Shown in pieces: positions 1-5,560 of a stretch of 6,871 nt of DNA; within the stretch, counting starts at the first letter, position 1, and every line of letters begins with the position of its first letter. The DNA lies in the NCBI GenBank assembly GCA_030152505.1, contig JASLJO010000242.1, positions 1 to 6,871 on the forward strand, read 5' to 3'. Made by a program: the position numbers and the translations under genes. The notes under the pieces are model-generated. The model saw only the letters and a program-made list of their open reading frames with translations. It was not told where the DNA came from and did no database searches. This DNA comes from Solirubrobacterales bacterium. Lineage in GTDB: Bacteria > Actinomycetota > Thermoleophilia > Solirubrobacterales > 70-9.

Positions 1-537
1 GACCCGGGGCGAGCGCATCCGTCGCCGCCAGTCCTCGACCGCATCGGCCGTCGGCGCTCCGAGCTCCAGCTCGGCTCCGAGGCGGGCGAGCTCGACCGCT
101 GCCGGACCGTCGACCGAGTTCGCCGCGGCGGGTAGTGAGGCGCGTAGCGAGCGGCCGGCGGCGAGCGAGTCGGCGACCGCCGAGGCCACCTCGGGTAGGG
201 CGCGCTCAAGCTCACGGCGAAAGCGGCGGCGGCGATTCGAAACGGCCCAGGCCGCCAGCGCCGGACCGGCGATGGCCAGCGGCACGGCGAGGACCGCCCC
301 TGCCAAAAACCAGCCACCGAGCAACGCCGCACCGCCTCCGACCGCGGCGAGCCGGCGACGCTCCACGGTCGAGGGTGCGTAGCCCTCCTCCCCAGCGCGC
401 CGCAATGGCTCCAACGCGAAGCGCAACCACTCGGCGATCGCCGGGGTCGCCAGCACCGCTTCGCGCGCGGCCAGTGCCGCCAGGCCTCCGGCGGCGGCGC
501 CGACCAGGGGCAACACCGGCCCGGCTCCGGCGCTCAC
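1..537 (-). CDS. tadB: TadB-like Tad pilus inner-membrane platform protein (partial, 3' end beyond window)
   Basis: Open frame of 179 codons reading off the left edge with no stop. It starts at GTG 537, which overlaps the TGA of the upstream ATPase gene as GTGA. A GAGAGG ribosome site (545-550) lies 7 bases before it and supports this start. Seen: a hydrophobic N-terminal stretch (about residues 8-24), a pair of hydrophobic segments (about 63-80 and 81-99), a basic RRRRFRR turn, then the start of a cytoplasmic helical domain (ELERALPEVASAVADSLAAG, from about 109). That pattern fits the type II secretion F (T2SSF) domain of TadB/TadC proteins. Family knowledge: TadB and TadC form the inner-membrane platform on which the TadA ATPase drives Flp pilin assembly. 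Position directly after tadA agrees. The remaining T2SSF domain and C-terminal membrane helices lie outside the window. TadC is the alternative, but gene order favours TadB. Confidence 0.85.
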   Translation of the reverse strand, partial: MSAGAGPVLPLVGAAAGGLAALAAREAVLATPAIAEWLRFALEPLRRAGEEGYAPSTVERRRLAAVGGGAALLGGWFLAGAVLAVPLAIAGPALAAWAVSNRRRRFRRELERALPEVASAVADSLAAGRSLRASLPAAANSVDGPAAVELARLGAELELGAPTADAVEDWRRRMRSPRV

Positions 538-1655
538 GACGAAGCCTCTCTTACCGCAGCGATCTCACCGACACGGCGCGAGCCGTCTGCACGCCGCTCG
601 ATGTGGACGACCAGATCGATGCCACCGCGGACCTGGGCGGCGATCGCCGCGTGCGGCAGCCCCAACCCGGCCATCAATGCCAGCGTCTCGAGCCGCGCGA
701 GCGCGTCGATCGGCGAGTTGGCGTGCACGGTCGAGAGCGCACCGCGGTGGCCTGTGTTGAGGGCGGTCAACAGGTCGAGGGCCTCGGCGCCACGCACCTC
801 GCCGATCACGATCCGGTCGGGCCGCATGCGCAGCGCGTTGCGCAGCAGGTCGCGGATCGTCACCTCCCCCCTACCCTCGACTCCGGCCGGCCGGCTCTCG
901 AGACGGACGACATGGCGCCCCTGCAGGCGCAGCTCGGCCGCGTCCTCGATCGTCACCAGGCGCTCATCCGGCGAGACGAAGCCCGAGAGGGCGTTGAGCA
1001 GGGTCGTCTTTCCCGAGCCGGTGCCTCCGCAGACCAGGATGCTGCGGCGCTCGACCACAGCCGTCTTGAGCAGCTCGAGCTGCGACTGGGTCAAGGTGCC
1101 CAGCGCGAGCAGCTCGCGGGGCCCGGGGCGTTCGGCGCCGAAGCGGCGGATCGAGAGCGCTGGCCCGTCGACCGCCAGCGGCGGGATCACGGCGTTGACG
1201 CGCGAGCCGTCGGCGAGGCGAGCGTCGACCATCGGGCTGAGCTCGTCGATGCGGCGGCCGAGCGGCGCGAGGATGCGCTCGATCGCGTTGCGCAGCTCCT
1301 CCTCGTCGGCAAAGCCGGCCTCGACCTCTTCGATTCGCCCGGCCCGCTCCACGTAGACCTGGTGGGGCCCGTTGACCATGACCTCCTCCACGCTCGGGTC
1401 GGCGAGCAGGTCCTCCAACGGCCCGAGCCCGACCGTGTCGCGCAGCACCCGGGTGACGAGCGCCTCACGCTCCGCGGCGCCGAGCAGCGCCGCCTCGGTC
1501 CCGACCAGTTCACGCACCTGCTCGCTCAGGTCAACGCGCGGCCCCTTCCCCGCCGCCGCTGCTTCGCGCCGCGCCTCGATCAGTCTGGCGCGCAGGGAGC
1601 CCGCCAGCTCCTCCAGGTCCCGCTGCCATGCGTCCGTTGGAGCCATCCAGCTCAC
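534..1655 (-). CDS. tadA: TadA/CpaF-family type II/IV secretion ATPase (Tad pilus motor)
   Basis: 373-aa cytoplasmic hexameric ATPase predicted to power assembly of a Tad/Flp pilus. Seen: an N-terminal helical region (about 1-80), a CpaF-type N-terminal domain with LGPLEDLLADPSVEEVMVNG (77-96), Walker A GGTGSGKT (210-217), Asp box IEDAAEL (236-242), Walker B region DRIVIGEVRG with catalytic Glu286 (280-289), and His box GHRGALSTVHANS (302-314). These are all the hallmarks of the VirB11/CpaF family, so it looks active. It is somewhat short for CpaF because the N-terminal extension is minimal. Start: GTG 1655 overlaps the upstream stop as GTGA. An in-frame ATG at 1646 (370 aa) has a better placed GAGGGG site 8 bases before it (1655-1660) and may be the true start. 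It lies between the CpaB-like and TadB-like genes, as in other Tad loci. Confidence 0.95.
   Translation of the reverse strand: MSWMAPTDAWQRDLEELAGSLRARLIEARREAAAAGKGPRVDLSEQVRELVGTEAALLGAAEREALVTRVLRDTVGLGPLEDLLADPSVEEVMVNGPHQVYVERAGRIEEVEAGFADEEELRNAIERILAPLGRRIDELSPMVDARLADGSRVNAVIPPLAVDGPALSIRRFGAERPGPRELLALGTLTQSQLELLKTAVVERRSILVCGGTGSGKTTLLNALSGFVSPDERLVTIEDAAELRLQGRHVVRLESRPAGVEGRGEVTIRDLLRNALRMRPDRIVIGEVRGAEALDLLTALNTGHRGALSTVHANSPIDALARLETLALMAGLGLPHAAIAAQVRGGIDLVVHIERRADGSRRVGEIAAVREASS
545..550 (-). promoter_or_regulatory. Ribosome binding site for the TadB-like gene
   Basis: GAGAGG on the minus strand sits 7 bases before the GTG start at 537. It lies inside the last codons of the ATPase gene and supports the overlapping GTGA start rather than a downstream one. 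Confidence 0.6.
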
Positions 1656-2305
1656 CCCTCGGGCAGCAGGGTCACCTTGCGGGCGAAGCTCTCGGCGGCG
1701 ATCAGGCGCAGCGCCTCGCGCCTGGTCAACCCCATGGTCGCCGCGGAGATCGTGCCGGGCCCCGGGCCTTCGGCGCCCGGCCGCAGCGCCAGCAAGGGGA
1801 CCCGCGCGGCGGCGACGTAGGTCCGCCCAGGGCCGCGGCCCTGGGGTTCGCTGGTCACCACCACATCGACCTTCGCGCCTGCCGGCGACGAACCGGCCGC
1901 AAGGAGAGCGTCGGCGCCGCTGACGGCGATCTCGACCGGGTGCCGCCCCGAGCCGAGGCGGCGCCGGTGGGCTCGCGTCCGGCCCGCCCCGAGCTGTGCT
2001 CCGAGCAGGTAGGAGCCGGCCGGCAGCGGCGCGAGGGCGACCAGTCCGAGCGCTTCCTCCGGCGCCGCCAGGGCACCGGGCGGCGCGAAACGCCGCGGCA
2101 CCCGTCGCAGCGCCAGGTCCGAACCGATCTCGACCGCGCCAAGTCGTCGCCCGGCCGCGAGCGCATTTTCGACCACGACGACCGGCTGCAAAGGGCCGTA
2201 GCCGCTGGCGGCACCGGCACCGTAGCCGTCGGCGATCGCCGCCGCACCGGCCGCCGAAAGCAGCGCCGCCAACAGGAAGGCCAGTGCCCGCCGGCGCCGC
2301 CTCAC
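1652..2305 (-). CDS. cpaB: CpaB/RcpC-like SAF-domain Tad pilus assembly protein
   Basis: 217-aa protein starting at GTG 2305, which overlaps the kinase stop as GTGA. The frame stays open upstream, but that part is the shadow of the kinase gene. Seen: a very basic N-terminus (MRRRRR), one hydrophobic segment (about 7-25) fitting a membrane anchor or uncleaved signal, a SAF-like domain (about 41-103, with VVVVENALAAGRRLG and LAPLPAGSYLL), then a second beta-rich region (about 121-175, with KVDVVVTS and TYVAAARVPLLAL) like the RcpC/CpaB domain. Family knowledge: CpaB/RcpC proteins act in the periplasm or outside the membrane in Flp pilus biogenesis. Immediate coupling to the TadA ATPase supports the call. 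Sequence conservation in this family is low, so the name rests on architecture plus context. A FlgA-type SAF protein is the alternative, but no flagellar gene is nearby. Confidence 0.8.
   Translation of the reverse strand: MRRRRRALAFLLAALLSAAGAAAIADGYGAGAASGYGPLQPVVVVENALAAGRRLGAVEIGSDLALRRVPRRFAPPGALAAPEEALGLVALAPLPAGSYLLGAQLGAGRTRAHRRRLGSGRHPVEIAVSGADALLAAGSSPAGAKVDVVVTSEPQGRGPGRTYVAAARVPLLALRPGAEGPGPGTISAATMGLTRREALRLIAAESFARKVTLLPEG
1655..1660 (-). promoter_or_regulatory. Ribosome binding site that bears on the TadA start
   Basis: GAGGGG on the minus strand ends 8 bases before the in-frame ATG at 1646. It abuts and partly overlaps the GTG at 1655, which is too close to serve that codon. 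This favours the ATG start, with the GTGA overlap as the competing argument. Confidence 0.4.
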
Positions 2306-3033
2306 GCTGTCAGGGAGCCGCGATCGCGGTGCAGCGGAAGCTCCAGCATGGCGAGCGAACCGCGCCCGGAGCAGCGCAGCGCGAAGCGGCCGCCATGGGC
2401 CGCCGCCACGCGCCGGACGACAGCCAGACCGTGTCCGTGCCGGCGCCGCCCGGAGAGACGGGCGATCACCTCGTTCGGCGTGTCCCGCCGCCCCGGCGGC
2501 CGCGATGCGCTGCCCGAGTCGGCGACGACGATCCGCACCTGTCCCTTGTACGGGCGCGCGTCTATCGAGATCCGCGGGCCGCCATGCTCGATCGCGTTGA
2601 CGATCAGGTTGTCGAGTGCCTGGGCGAGCTCGACCCGGTGGCCGCAGATGACCGCGTCGCCGGCGCGCCAGCGCAGCCGCAGCGAGCCATCGGCAAGGCT
2701 CACCGGCCCCCGCCAACGCCGCACCGCCGCGTCGAGCAGCGGACGCACTTCGATCGGCTCGGCCGGCAACGGCAGCGTGGTGCTGCCGTTCACCTCGCGG
2801 TCGAGCCGCTCCAGTGCCGCCGCGGCCAGCTGAACCGAGCTTTCCAGCGACGGCGGCGGGCCGCCGCTTCCGGCGCCGGCGAGCGCGATCGTCTGCAGTG
2901 GCCGGCGCAGCTCGTGCAGCGCCTCGTTGAGCGAGCTGCGGCGACGCCCCGCACGCAGGTTCTGGGCGGCAGCGACGGCTGTCATCGTCGCCGCCAGCGG
3001 CCAGCCGGCGAATGCCTGCGCCAGCTCGATCAT
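2302..3033 (-). CDS. Small sensor-less histidine kinase of the Tad operon
   Basis: 243-aa HisKA/HATPase_c histidine kinase. Seen: a weakly hydrophobic N-terminus (about 8-24) that could be a single membrane segment, an H-box LHELRRPLQ with probable phospho-acceptor His40, an N-box DNLIVNAIEHGG (141-152), a reduced G1 box VADSG (170-174) where DxGxG would be usual, and a G2 box HGHGLAVV (199-206) followed by AAAHGGRF. There is no room for a periplasmic sensor, PAS or HAMP domain, so any signal must come from a partner protein or the membrane. ATG 3033 overlaps the stop of the response regulator as ATGA with no evident ribosome site, suggesting translational coupling and equal production with its cognate regulator. 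Its own stop overlaps the CpaB-like gene. The shortened G1 box leaves kinase strength uncertain, but the remaining motifs argue for an active enzyme. Confidence 0.88.
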   Translation of the reverse strand: MIELAQAFAGWPLAATMTAVAAAQNLRAGRRRSSLNEALHELRRPLQTIALAGAGSGGPPPSLESSVQLAAAALERLDREVNGSTTLPLPAEPIEVRPLLDAAVRRWRGPVSLADGSLRLRWRAGDAVICGHRVELAQALDNLIVNAIEHGGPRISIDARPYKGQVRIVVADSGSASRPPGRRDTPNEVIARLSGRRRHGHGLAVVRRVAAAHGGRFALRCSGRGSLAMLELPLHRDRGSLTA

Positions 3034-3761
3034 CCGTCGAGGAGGCGGTACCCGACGCCCCAGCAGTTGATGACGAAACGCGCCCGCTCCGGGTCGAGCT
3101 TGCGCCGCAGTCGGCTGGCATGAGAGTCGAGTGTCCGCGTCTTGGTCGGCGCCCGATAGCCCCAGACCTCGCCGAGCAGCTCGCGCTTGGAGAAGACCCG
3201 GTGCGGGTCCGTCGCCAGCACACGCAGCAAGGAGAACTCCTTCTTGGAGAGGTGCACCTCGCGGCCGCCGACCCAGGCCCGCCGCCGGCCCGGATCGACG
3301 ACGATCTCCCCAACCCGCATCGGTCCGCTGCGCGGCTGCTCGGCCCGGCGCAGCACCGCCGTCATCCGCGCCCGCAGCTCCCCGTATACATACGGCTTGA
3401 CGACGTAGTCGTCAGCTCCAAACTCGAGCCCGCGCACCCGCTCTTCGTCGGCGCCGCGGCCACTGAGGACGATCACCGGCAGCCGGGGATCGAAGCGGGA
3501 GACGATCCCATCCGCTGCGCGGATCTCCTGCAGCACGTCGAGCCCGGAGGCATCGGGCAGGGTCAGGTCCAAGAGCATCAGGTCCGGCTGCTTGAAGCGG
3601 CAGAGCCGCAGGGCGTCGGAGGCGCTCGGCGCCGGCAATACGCCGAAGCGATCCGCGGTCAGGTTTTCGCAGAGCAGCTCCAGGGTTGGGGTGTCGTCCT
3701 CGCAGACGACGACGCTGGCGATCTCACGGCGCTGTGGAAGCATGCCCCTCCCAAGGGCCAC
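3030..3761 (-). CDS. OmpR/PhoB-family response regulator
   Basis: DNA-binding two-component response regulator of 243 aa. Seen: a receiver domain (about 16-138) with acidic pocket E21-D22-D23, phospho-acceptor Asp65 in LMLLDLTLPD, Ser100 in VIVLSGRG and Lys122 in DDYVVKPY. A winged-helix output domain of OmpR type follows (about 147-243), with LSKKEFSLLRVLA, the RTLDSHASRLRRKL recognition helix region and the wing ending WGVGYRLL. All phosphorylation residues are intact. The start is either GTG 3761 or ATG 3743. The ATG has GGGAGG only a few bases upstream; the GTG has a purine-rich AAGGGGGGAGAG stretch further back. It lies 32 bases after the DUF192 gene and overlaps the kinase gene by ATGA, so the kinase is its evident partner. 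Inference: it regulates this pilus operon or genes used with it. Confidence 0.93.
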   Translation of the reverse strand: MALGRGMLPQRREIASVVVCEDDTPTLELLCENLTADRFGVLPAPSASDALRLCRFKQPDLMLLDLTLPDASGLDVLQEIRAADGIVSRFDPRLPVIVLSGRGADEERVRGLEFGADDYVVKPYVYGELRARMTAVLRRAEQPRSGPMRVGEIVVDPGRRRAWVGGREVHLSKKEFSLLRVLATDPHRVFSKRELLGEVWGYRAPTKTRTLDSHASRLRRKLDPERARFVINCWGVGYRLLDG

Positions 3762-3793
3762 AGCACCCCCGACTCTCCCCCCTTCGCCGACGA

Positions 3794-4129
3794 TCAGTCC
3801 GCAAATAGCCGCAGTTTCCTCAGCTCCCCTGGAGTGCGGTCAGGCAGCTCGAGGACCGCGGCCGCCCGGCGATCCCAGACGACGCGGCGCGGCGGCACCT
3901 GCCGACGCAACGAGCACGGACGGCCGTGGCCGTCGAGGAAAACGAGGTCGAGTGAGAAGCGCATGCCGAAGGTGTGGACGCCGCGGCAGCGCGGGATCAG
4001 AAGTCCGGGACCGGCCTGGTCGAGGTCGAGGCCGGAGAGGCCGAGCAGGCGGGCATGCGGCGTCGCGGCGAGCGGCACCTCCCGGCCAAGGACGATCGCG
4101 GACGGAAGTCGGCGGAAGCGGCGGTTCAC
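3794..4129 (-). CDS. DUF192 family protein
   Basis: 111-aa protein of the uncharacterised DUF192 (COG1430) family. Seen: the family features ARLLGLSG (26-33, counterpart of the usual RxxGLM), GLLIPRCRGVHTFGMRFSLD (42-61) with Cys48 and the VHTFGM signature, a LVFLD strand, and AAAVLELP near the C-terminus. Length is typical of the minimal domain. No signal peptide or lipobox is visible, so a cytoplasmic location is likely, unlike many exported members. The start is GTG 4129 with no clear ribosome site; a short inverted repeat (4130-4143) abuts it. It is the first gene of the minus-strand run, 32 bases before the response regulator, so it is probably cotranscribed with the Tad genes. The biochemical function of the family is unknown to me, and a link to pilus biogenesis is inference from position. 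Confidence 0.85.
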   Translation of the reverse strand: MNRRFRRLPSAIVLGREVPLAATPHARLLGLSGLDLDQAGPGLLIPRCRGVHTFGMRFSLDLVFLDGHGRPCSLRRQVPPRRVVWDRRAAAVLELPDRTPGELRKLRLFAD

Positions 4130-4143
4130 GCCCTGTAAAGGGC
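4130..4143. repeat. Short inverted repeat beside the DUF192 start codon
   Basis: GCCCT-GTAA-AGGGC, a perfect 5-base stem with a 4-base loop, directly adjoining the GTG start at 4129. In minus-strand RNA it would form a small hairpin touching the start codon; as DNA it could be a half-site operator. No T-tract follows, so it is not a terminator. Chance occurrence in GC-rich DNA is quite possible. Confidence 0.35.
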
Positions 4144-4222
4144 TCAGCCGATCGATTTCTCCCCCGCCCGCTGGAGCGCAAAACCTGTTTCAGCCCCTGA
4201 GGCGGGCAGGCACGCGGTTACG
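4130..4222. promoter_or_regulatory. Divergent intergenic region, presumed to hold promoters both ways
   Basis: The only gap over 50 bases in the window, lying between divergent genes, so it should carry the promoter of the DUF192-Tad run on the minus strand and that of the unknown plus-strand gene. On the plus strand TACGAT (4219-4224, just past the gap) fits a TANNNT -10 element 7 bases before ATG 4232, which would give a leaderless or near-leaderless message. No convincing -35 hexamer was found, and no clear -10/-35 pair was found on the minus strand. Confidence 0.4.
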
Positions 4223-4750
4223 ATGACAGGCATGATCCAAACCCTGCCGACGCTGGGCTTGCGAAGGCAGATGGGCTTCAACGTGAATAAGAAGACGACC
4301 CGCAGAGGAAATTACGAGTCGGGCTCCGACTACGTGCTCGAGTACGGCGAGCTCCGCTTCGCCTTCAACGAGGAGGACTTCGGCCAGCGCGTCGAGCAGG
4401 CCGCAGTCAAACTCGGCTTCGTCCAGCAGGGGCTGAGCCGGGAGGAGCTCGACGACCTGCTCGACCTTGCCGTCAACGGCGAGATCTCCGAGCCCAGCTC
4501 GGAGCTCGGCGAGCACATCAACCTCAATTGGGAGGATCTGGTCGGGCCGTCCAACCGCAGCCTCGTCCATTGGTTGCGTCGCCTCGTCTTCCGCGGCGCC
4601 TGGCTCGACCAACGGGTCAAGGAGGGTGAGCTCGACGTCGTCTTCGACGGAAGCACGCAGACCTTCGGCTACGTCCAGCCGGACCGCGGCAACGAGCTGA
4701 TCGAGCTCTCCAAAGAGCCGAGTTGGCGCCGCATCGCCTATCGCAGGTAG
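4223..4750 (+). CDS. Conserved-looking hypothetical protein of unknown function
   Basis: Up to 175 aa; I do not recognise the family. It reads like a real soluble protein: mixed hydrophobic and charged residues, many acidic residues, no membrane segment, no signal peptide, no cysteines, and aromatic and asparagine-rich patches (YESGSDYVLEYGELRFAFNE, about 32-51). An acidic helical stretch (LSREELDDLLDLAVNGEISE) lies in the middle, with a WLRRLVFRGAWLD segment after it. Opposite-strand frames here look like shadows. Starts possible at ATG 4223, 4232 or 4271. The last has a weak GAAGG three bases before it; 4232 suits a leaderless message from a -10-like TACGAT. The basic segment LGLRRQMGFNVNKKTTRR near the N-terminus uses more A-rich codons, including AGA and AAT, than neighbouring genes. 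It stands alone on the plus strand, divergent from the Tad run and convergent with the Rho-like gene, 7 bases between stops. Confidence 0.75.
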   Translation: MTGMIQTLPTLGLRRQMGFNVNKKTTRRGNYESGSDYVLEYGELRFAFNEEDFGQRVEQAAVKLGFVQQGLSREELDDLLDLAVNGEISEPSSELGEHINLNWEDLVGPSNRSLVHWLRRLVFRGAWLDQRVKEGELDVVFDGSTQTFGYVQPDRGNELIELSKEPSWRRIAYRR

Positions 4751-4757
4751 CGGCGGG

Positions 4758-5537
4758 CTAAGACGGACGCTCGATGGCAGCCACCACCGTGAGCGAGCCA
4801 GAACCCGTCGGCCCCACACCCGCGTCGAAGAGCTCGCGCGCCTCGTCGGTGCCGCCGAAAGACTCGGCGAAGCGGGACAGGGAGTCGATCAGGACGATCA
4901 CGTCCTCGCCGCCACCGGCGCGGGAGCGCGCCTGGGCGATCGCGTCCTCGGCGTGGTTCGCCTTGCCGGCGGAGACGATCTCCGCCTTCGGCGCCTCGCG
5001 CTTCCAATCGGCCAGCTCCTCCGGTGTGGGATCGACCAGCAGGGCGATCGGGTCCGGCCCGCTCGAGGCGTCGGAGAGCTGGGCGGCAACCTCGCGCAGT
5101 AGCGACGTGCAGATCCCGCGACTCTCGCCGTAGACGATCGCCTGCCGCCCCGAGACCGCCGGCAAAAGCAGGTCATGGACGCGAACACCCTTGCGGCGTC
5201 GGCCCCAGCGACGGCGGCGGCGTTTGCGTTTCGGCCGCTCGGCTTCGCGGCCGCTTTTGGCAGCAGGCACCGGCTCGGCCGCTTTCGCCTCGTGCCTCGG
5301 CTCACGCCGAGCCTCCTCGCGCGGCGCGCGCGAGCGACCCCGGTCGCGCTGTCCCCGCGGCGCCGGCTCGCCACCGCGGCGGTCACCTTTCGGTTTCGAT
5401 CGCCCCTCCGCGTTGCCGCCCGCAAGCTTCTCGATCAGCTCGGCGCGGGACAACATCCGGTAGCGCTCGATTCCGGCCTCCGCGGCCAGCTCGTGCAGCT
5501 CGGCGATGTGCTTGGACTCCAGCTCGGTCTTGTTCAT
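4758..5537 (-). CDS. Rho-like protein with degenerate P-loop and no C-terminal half
   Basis: 259 aa, from ATG 5537 to TAG 4758. Seen: a Rho N-terminal helical domain (about 5-40, with IAELHELAAEAGIERYRMLS and RAELIEKL), a very basic linker rich in Arg, Glu, Pro and Gly (about 42-117, ending in the cluster KRKRRRRRWGRRRK), then a RecA-like core. In the core, VHDLLLPAVSGRQAIV (120-135) matches the strand before the Rho P-loop. The P-loop itself reads ESRGICTSLL, so the catalytic lysine is replaced by Cys143. LLVDPTPEEL (166-175) matches the Rho LLIDERPEEV strand, DVIVLIDSLSRFAESF (212-227) the Walker B strand, and GSGSLTVVAAI (245-255) the next strand. The chain then stops, lacking the Q-loop, R-loop and arginine finger regions. 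The OB-fold RNA-binding domain is absent. It is therefore unlikely to be an ATP-driven terminator. A regulatory partner of true Rho or an RNA-binding protein is possible. It lies 23 bases after glpD on the same strand. Confidence 0.82.
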   Translation of the reverse strand: MNKTELESKHIAELHELAAEAGIERYRMLSRAELIEKLAGGNAEGRSKPKGDRRGGEPAPRGQRDRGRSRAPREEARREPRHEAKAAEPVPAAKSGREAERPKRKRRRRRWGRRRKGVRVHDLLLPAVSGRQAIVYGESRGICTSLLREVAAQLSDASSGPDPIALLVDPTPEELADWKREAPKAEIVSAGKANHAEDAIAQARSRAGGGEDVIVLIDSLSRFAESFGGTDEARELFDAGVGPTGSGSLTVVAAIERPS

Positions 5538-5545
5538 CGGGCGGC

Positions 5546-5551
5546 AGGTTA
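5546..5551 (-). promoter_or_regulatory. Possible -10 element for a leaderless Rho-like gene transcript
   Basis: TAACCT on the minus strand fits TANNNT and lies 8 bases before ATG 5537, which has no visible ribosome site. No -35 hexamer is seen at the expected distance, and readthrough from glpD is an equally good explanation. Confidence 0.2.
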
Positions 5552-5560
5552 TTGGAGCGC

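Noticed and set aside
135..1820. 561-codon plus-strand open frame opposite the TadA and TadB-like genes
   Set aside because: Composition is low-complexity Arg/Ala/Pro-rich with no family signal. The opposite strand codes for clear TadA motifs, so this is a GC-rich shadow frame.
2318..2329. Perfect palindrome CCGCGATCGCGG
   Set aside because: It lies within the kinase coding end, has no loop, and GCGATCGC-type palindromes are expected in DNA of this base composition.
2306..3313. Upstream part of the 553-codon minus-strand frame that contains the CpaB-like gene
   Set aside because: It overlaps the histidine kinase and response regulator genes in another frame and reads as Arg/Ala-rich noise. 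Real coding begins at GTG 2305.
1996..4226. Long plus-strand open frames opposite the kinase, regulator and DUF192 genes
   Set aside because: They are complementary shadows of genes with intact domain motifs on the minus strand.
4190..4757. A frameshifted remainder of Rho downstream of the Rho-like stop
   Set aside because: No frame on the minus strand here shows the expected Rho C-terminal motifs, so the short protein is not explained by one simple frameshift within the window.
4190..4819. 209-codon minus-strand frame opposite the unknown plus-strand gene
   Set aside because: It overlaps both the divergent gap and the end of the Rho-like gene and shows no family resemblance. It mirrors the acidic and leucine codons of the plus-strand gene, which has the more protein-like composition, though this choice is less certain than for the other shadows.
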